From a virus: a DNA stretch of 38,920 nt. The translations under genes were made by a program, and so were the position numbers. Each line of letters begins with the position of its first letter. The first letter of the stretch is position 1. The stretch spans positions 1 to 38,920 of the IMG/VR virus record IMGVR_UViG_3300047446_000089. The stretch is one strand, 5' to 3'. The notes under the pieces were generated by a model. That model did not search any database. It was not told the DNA's origin and saw only the letters and a list, made by a program, of their open reading frames with translations. Below, in pieces: positions 35,368 through 38,920 of the stretch.

Positions 35368-36819
35368 ATGTCCAAGTCACGTCGAAACATGAAGGCAGGC
35401 GTGACGCAACCGGTCCGCACTCAGGATAGCTTCCAGAACGCGGCCGCCCAGGTGGGCTGGGGCACCAATAATCAGTCCTCTGCTTCTTCCTACGCACTCT
35501 CGTATCAGAGCCGCAACCGGATCAATCTGGAGGCGGCGTATCGCGGTTCGTGGATTGTGCGTCAGGCTGTCGATGCGCTTCCCGAAGACATGACGCGTGC
35601 GGGTGTGGAGTTTTCCGGCGTCGAGCCCGATGACATCTCGAAGCTAGACCAGGACATGATGCGCCTGGCCATCTGGGATGCGCTCTGCGATACGGGAAAG
35701 TGGGCGAATCTCTACGGCGGCTGCCTGGCCGTCATGCTCATCGAAGGTCAGGACTTCGCAACGCCGTTGCGTCCGGAGACGATTGCCAAAGGCCAGTTCA
35801 AGGGCCTGCTCGTTCTTGACCGTTGGATGGTATCGCCGCCGGTTGGTGACGTGGTGACCGACTTCGGCCCGGACATGGGCAAGCCGGTCTACTACAACGT
35901 GATTGCGGACTATGCCGCGATTCCGAAGGCGAAGATCCACTACACACGCGTGATACGTCTGGACGGTGCCGACCTGCCGTTTTATCAGCGCGTGTCAGAA
36001 AACGGCTGGGGCCTGTCGGTTCTCGAGCCGATGTACGACCGCCTGATTGCGTTCGATAGCGCCTCGGTAGGTGCTGGACAGCTGATCTACAAGGCGCATC
36101 TGCGCACTATGACGGTCGACAAGCTGCGAGACATTATCGCAATGGGCGGCCCGGCCTTGGCTGCACTTAAGAAGCAGATGGAGTTCATTCGACTGGCGCA
36201 AACAAACGAAGGGATTACGGTCGTCGACGGCAAGGATAAGTTCGAGACGCACCAATATGCGTTTTCCGGTCTGTCCGACATGCTGACCCAGTTCGCGCAG
36301 CAACTGTGCGGCTCGCTCGGCATGCCCTTTACCCGCCTGTTTGGTCAGTCTCCCGCCGGTCTCAATGCGACTGGCGAAGGCGAGATGAAGCAATGGCATG
36401 AGAAGGTCAAGCAGAACCAGGAGCGGCGCTTTCGCAATCCCCTGCACCGCCTGTTTGCCGTGATGTCTATGTCATCGCTCGGCAAGCCCCTTCCGGACTA
36501 CTTCGGATTCGAATTCCGCAATCTTCAGGAAATGAGCGAGGTGGAGAAATCCACCATCGCCAAGTCGACTGTGGAATCTGTGACTGCCGCGGTGGATGCG
36601 AACCTGCTCAAGATCAGCGACGGCATGAAGGAGTTGAAGGCGTCTGCACCGAATACCGGCATGTTTGGCGGAATAACGGATGAAGCGATTGCCGAAGCCG
36701 AAGAACAGGAAAAGAACGCCCCGCCGCCTGGCGAGATGGACTTGCCTGACGTGTCGGCGCTGACGGGTGATTCCGGATCCGCCGTTTCGTGGCTCAAACG
36801 CTTGCGCAAGAAAAAATGA
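35368..36819 (+). CDS. Portal protein, DUF1073 family
   Basis: A 483-aa dodecameric portal of the DUF1073 family, which forms the DNA entry vertex. Recognisable blocks: SYQSRNRINLEAAYRGSWIV, RQAVDALPEDMTRAGVEF, YGGCLAVMLIEGQD, VLDRWMVSPP, VIRLDGADLPFYQRVSENGW, LSVLEPMYDRLIAFDSASVG, CGSLGMPFTRLFGQSPAGLN and ATGEGEMKQWHEKVKQNQER. The charged C-terminus (APPPGEMDLPDVSALTG) is variable as usual. The gene follows terL by 43 bases, the universal packaging-portal order. The C-terminus overlaps the next gene by four bases. Confidence 0.92.
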   Translation: MSKSRRNMKAGVTQPVRTQDSFQNAAAQVGWGTNNQSSASSYALSYQSRNRINLEAAYRGSWIVRQAVDALPEDMTRAGVEFSGVEPDDISKLDQDMMRLAIWDALCDTGKWANLYGGCLAVMLIEGQDFATPLRPETIAKGQFKGLLVLDRWMVSPPVGDVVTDFGPDMGKPVYYNVIADYAAIPKAKIHYTRVIRLDGADLPFYQRVSENGWGLSVLEPMYDRLIAFDSASVGAGQLIYKAHLRTMTVDKLRDIIAMGGPALAALKKQMEFIRLAQTNEGITVVDGKDKFETHQYAFSGLSDMLTQFAQQLCGSLGMPFTRLFGQSPAGLNATGEGEMKQWHEKVKQNQERRFRNPLHRLFAVMSMSSLGKPLPDYFGFEFRNLQEMSEVEKSTIAKSTVESVTAAVDANLLKISDGMKELKASAPNTGMFGGITDEAIAEAEEQEKNAPPPGEMDLPDVSALTGDSGSAVSWLKRLRKKK

Positions 36820-37562
36820 CCCTCACCCTAGACCGCAAGCGCGAACGCAACCCGGTCAGGACGCGAGGCGCAGAGCTTCGGTACGGCTCGCAACTGCGCA
36901 AGGTGGCGCAGCAAGTCGGATCCATCATCCAGCCATTCACACCCGGCGACATGAGCCAGGTGCCGACGATCGAGCACCTGCTAAACGCCTACGCGGACAT
37001 GCTCAAGGGCTGGGCCACGCAGACTGCCAGCAACATGCTGATGGATGTCGCGCTGCGGGATGAGCAGACGTGGAAGGTGCTGGCAAAAGACCTGTCACGG
37101 GGTCTTCGGGAAGAAATTCGCAATGCGCCGACCGGCGTTGTGATGCGTCAGCTCCTAGCCGAGCAGGTTGATCTGATTCAGAGCATTCCGCGGGAAGCAG
37201 CGCAGCGTGTGCATCATCTCACGCTCGCTGGCATCGAAGACTCAACCCGCGCGAGCGTCTTCGCCAAAGAGATCATGCGCACCGGCGAGGTGACGGCGAG
37301 TCGCGCCAACACAATTGCACGCACCGAAGTGTCGCGTACTGCCACAACACTTACTGAGGCGCGCGCCCTCTCTATCGGTTCAGATTCGTACATCTGGCAC
37401 ACATCCGAAGATTCGGACGTTCGGAGCGACCACCGAAAGCTGAACGGCCGCGTCTTCCAGTGGCTCAACCCTCCCGTCGCCGATGAGCGGACCGGAGCAC
37501 GTGCCAATCCCGGCTGCATATACAACTGCCGATGCTGGGCAGAACCCATCATTCCTGACTAG
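36816..37562 (+). CDS. MuF-like head morphogenesis protein
   Basis: A 248-aa minor head protein. The C-terminal MuF signature is clear: TRTEVSR-type block (TIARTEVSRTATTLTEARAL), DSYIWHTSEDSDVRSDHRKL, NGRVFQW, then NPGCIYNCRCWAEPI with the conserved Cys pair. The N-terminal two thirds are helical. MuF proteins sit near the portal and are ejected or needed for assembly. The ATG at 36816 is chosen because it makes the common ATGA overlap with the portal stop; an upstream GTG at 36789 is possible. Confidence 0.92.
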   Translation: MTLTLDRKRERNPVRTRGAELRYGSQLRKVAQQVGSIIQPFTPGDMSQVPTIEHLLNAYADMLKGWATQTASNMLMDVALRDEQTWKVLAKDLSRGLREEIRNAPTGVVMRQLLAEQVDLIQSIPREAAQRVHHLTLAGIEDSTRASVFAKEIMRTGEVTASRANTIARTEVSRTATTLTEARALSIGSDSYIWHTSEDSDVRSDHRKLNGRVFQWLNPPVADERTGARANPGCIYNCRCWAEPIIPD

Positions 37563-38066
37563 ATGCCCAAATCGCTTCACATCTATTTCCACGTTCGGGA
37601 CTCGAGCTGGGAGGAGCAGAAGCATCCGCGCAAGGGAAATGGACAGTTTGGAAGTGGTGGCCCTGCGTCGAGTGGAGCCGTATCGCTGAAAGGCGACGAG
37701 CTCGGTGACTTCACTAGCATGAAGGAGTTGCGGCAGAAGGCCTTGGAGCATGCCGAGGGATTCATTGGCAAGTCGTTCAAGAACAAGGCGACTGGGAATG
37801 ATGTGCTAGTCACTCGCAAGGGCGTCAAGCACACGCTTTCCGGCGCATCAGATACGCTGGTGCGAACGGTCCCTGCGATCCCATCCCTGCTTGAAAATGC
37901 GAAATTGGTAGCGACCGCGTCAGACAAGCGCGGTGACGTCAACGTTCTGTCCGTCGAGACATATCACGCGACGATTGAGATCGGCGGGGAGAAGCACAAC
38001 GCCATCCTGACCGTGAAACGTTATTCGGACGGCCGACGTTATTACGATCACGGTCTGGTGAAATAA
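37563..38066 (+). CDS. Possible LPD-type (polyvalent-protein-associated) domain protein, 167 aa
   Basis: The opening MPKSLHIYFHVRDSSWEEQK then HPRKGNGQFGSGG is a phage pattern in which a short HPR-x-x-NGQF tag precedes another domain. The rest (FIGKSFKNKATGNDVLVTRK, GVKHTLSGASDTLVRTVPAI, PSLLENAKLV, then ETYHATIEIGGEKHNAILTV) resembles the LPD3-like domain of large polyvalent proteins, a barnase/EndoU-like fold. It lies directly behind the MuF gene, where toxins or effectors that are packaged or ejected with the DNA are often found. The function is inferred only from these hints. Confidence 0.6.
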   Translation: MPKSLHIYFHVRDSSWEEQKHPRKGNGQFGSGGPASSGAVSLKGDELGDFTSMKELRQKALEHAEGFIGKSFKNKATGNDVLVTRKGVKHTLSGASDTLVRTVPAIPSLLENAKLVATASDKRGDVNVLSVETYHATIEIGGEKHNAILTVKRYSDGRRYYDHGLVK

Positions 38067-38233
38067 AAAGAGACCGCCGTTTAAGTAACGTACCTCACAC
38101 GCTGCCAGGGCGGGATGGTTTGAACGTCCGGGGTCTCAAGGACCAATTATAACCCTACCCGCCATAAACGCAAATTCTCGCATTCGAACAATGACTTAGC
38201 CCGTTATGGGCGGTCTTTCTACGACCATACCCC
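38067..38233. other. Non-coding gap with inverted repeats before the capsid gene
   Basis: About 167 bases without a gene. GAGACC (38070-38075) pairs with GGTCTC (38132-38137). Further on, CGCCATAA pairs with TTATGG(G)CG about 40 bases later, and GCCC-GTTAT-GGGC forms a small hairpin followed by GGTCTTTCT. A terminator or a short structured leader is possible. Confidence 0.4.
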
Positions 38234-38920
38234 ATGTCCCATGCGTGCGACTGCAAAGCGTGCGTGAGCAAACGCACGCCTACGAAAGACTCGATCACGG
38301 CCAGCGGATTCTTCTCTGAAGAGCAGCTTGGGCCGCATCAGTCCTTCACTCCGGAAGGCTATCTGCTCTGCGAGGCCGTGCCAATTGCGCGTACCGGCAC
38401 CCAGGACTATGTCGGCATAGAACTCCCCGACATTGAAGACAAGGACGGCGTGATTGTTGTCGAGCGAGACGAAGATGCGGTGTTCGCTCCGGAAACGATC
38501 GCCAGCTTTCTCGGCAAGCCGGTGACGCTCAACCATCCGGACGAGCCTGTGACGCCAGATAACTGGGCCTACCTGTCAAAAGGCGCTGCGCACAACATCC
38601 GTCGTGGACAAGGCGACCAAAGCCACCTGTTGATTGCTGATCTGCTGATCACCGACAAAGGCGCCATCAACGAAATTCGTAACAACGGTCTGAAGGAAAT
38701 CTCCTGCGGATACGACGCGGAATACCAGCAAATCGCGCCTGGGCGGGCGCGGCAGGCATCAATCGTGGGAAACCACGTGGCGCTTGTGAAGAACGCCCGC
38801 TGTGGCCCTGTCTGTAGTGTCCAGGACAGTTCGAAAGTACTTTTGGGAGATGAACCCATGGCTGTAAAGAAAGGCGCTACGTCCTTTTCGGACAAGATGC
38901 GCAAGCTGTTTATGGCGCGT
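38234..38920 (+). CDS. DUF2213 prohead/capsid-maturation protein, N-terminal part
   Basis: An open frame of 229 codons to the end of the window, so the gene continues. It starts MSHACDCKACVSKRTPTKDS and has the DUF2213 blocks: FTPEGYLLCEAVPIARTGTQ, DYVGIELPDIEDKDGVIVVE, FAPETIASFLGKPVTLNHPD, WAYLSKGAAHNIRRGQGDQS, LLIADLLITDKGAINEIRNN, LKEISCGYDAEYQQIAPG and SIVGNHVALVKNARCGPVCS. DUF2213 proteins lie before the major capsid gene and act as maturation protease and/or scaffold. The HP and GNHVALV His/Ser motifs fit a prohead-protease fold. The start is fixed by the ATG at 38234. Confidence 0.88.
   Translation, partial: MSHACDCKACVSKRTPTKDSITASGFFSEEQLGPHQSFTPEGYLLCEAVPIARTGTQDYVGIELPDIEDKDGVIVVERDEDAVFAPETIASFLGKPVTLNHPDEPVTPDNWAYLSKGAAHNIRRGQGDQSHLLIADLLITDKGAINEIRNNGLKEISCGYDAEYQQIAPGRARQASIVGNHVALVKNARCGPVCSVQDSSKVLLGDEPMAVKKGATSFSDKMRKLFMAR

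Overview
The window is the left part of a temperate tailed phage or prophage. The GC-rich sequence and the protein families point to a Burkholderiales host (Burkholderia, Paraburkholderia or Caballeronia type), but no unambiguous host gene fixes this. The only possible flanking gene is the 3' end of an SRAP/YedK-type protein at the extreme left, and phages carry such genes too. The sequence stops inside the capsid module, so lysis and tail genes and the right attachment site are not visible.

Layout. 1-511: SRAP tail and a probable attachment region. 512-18949: a long leftward early operon read from a promoter at 19001-19029. Its genes overlap by 1-11 bases almost throughout. It holds, from promoter to end: an 81-aa protein; a ~935-base gene-free stretch packed with inverted repeats that looks like a large structured RNA; many small proteins, including an acyl-carrier-like protein that lacks the serine; a second structured RNA candidate; a recombination pair (YqaJ/lambda-Exo-like nuclease and a putative annealing protein); a cassette that looks like a broken diversity-generating retroelement (two variable lectin-like targets, an Avd-like protein and an apparent reverse-transcriptase tail around an inserted HNH nuclease gene); several HNH nucleases; then xis and int. 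18950-20260: immunity region with a LexA-like CI repressor and at least six 19-bp operators over two nearly identical promoters facing outward.

20262-29809: rightward early operon: Cro-like regulator, terminator, second HTH regulator, a lambda O-type initiator carrying the origin iterons inside its own gene, DnaB helicase, RuvC-like resolvase, DNA methyltransferase, nucleotide-metabolism proteins, NinB and a Ref-type nuclease. 29842-30431: a strong promoter, a putative Q-type late antiterminator, and a promoter-terminator pair arranged like lambda pR'-tR'. 30443-31838: short accessory cassette. 31849-38920: a wHTH-phosphoesterase fusion, terminase small and large subunits, DUF1073 portal, MuF-like protein, an LPD-like protein and the start of a DUF2213 prohead protein.

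How it works together: CI represses both outward promoters. On induction, the leftward operon supplies recombination, excision and accessory functions, the rightward operon supplies replication from the intragenic origin, and the Q-like protein opens the late packaging and capsid genes. The points most worth following are the decayed retroelement with its mutation signature and the large non-coding RNA candidate.
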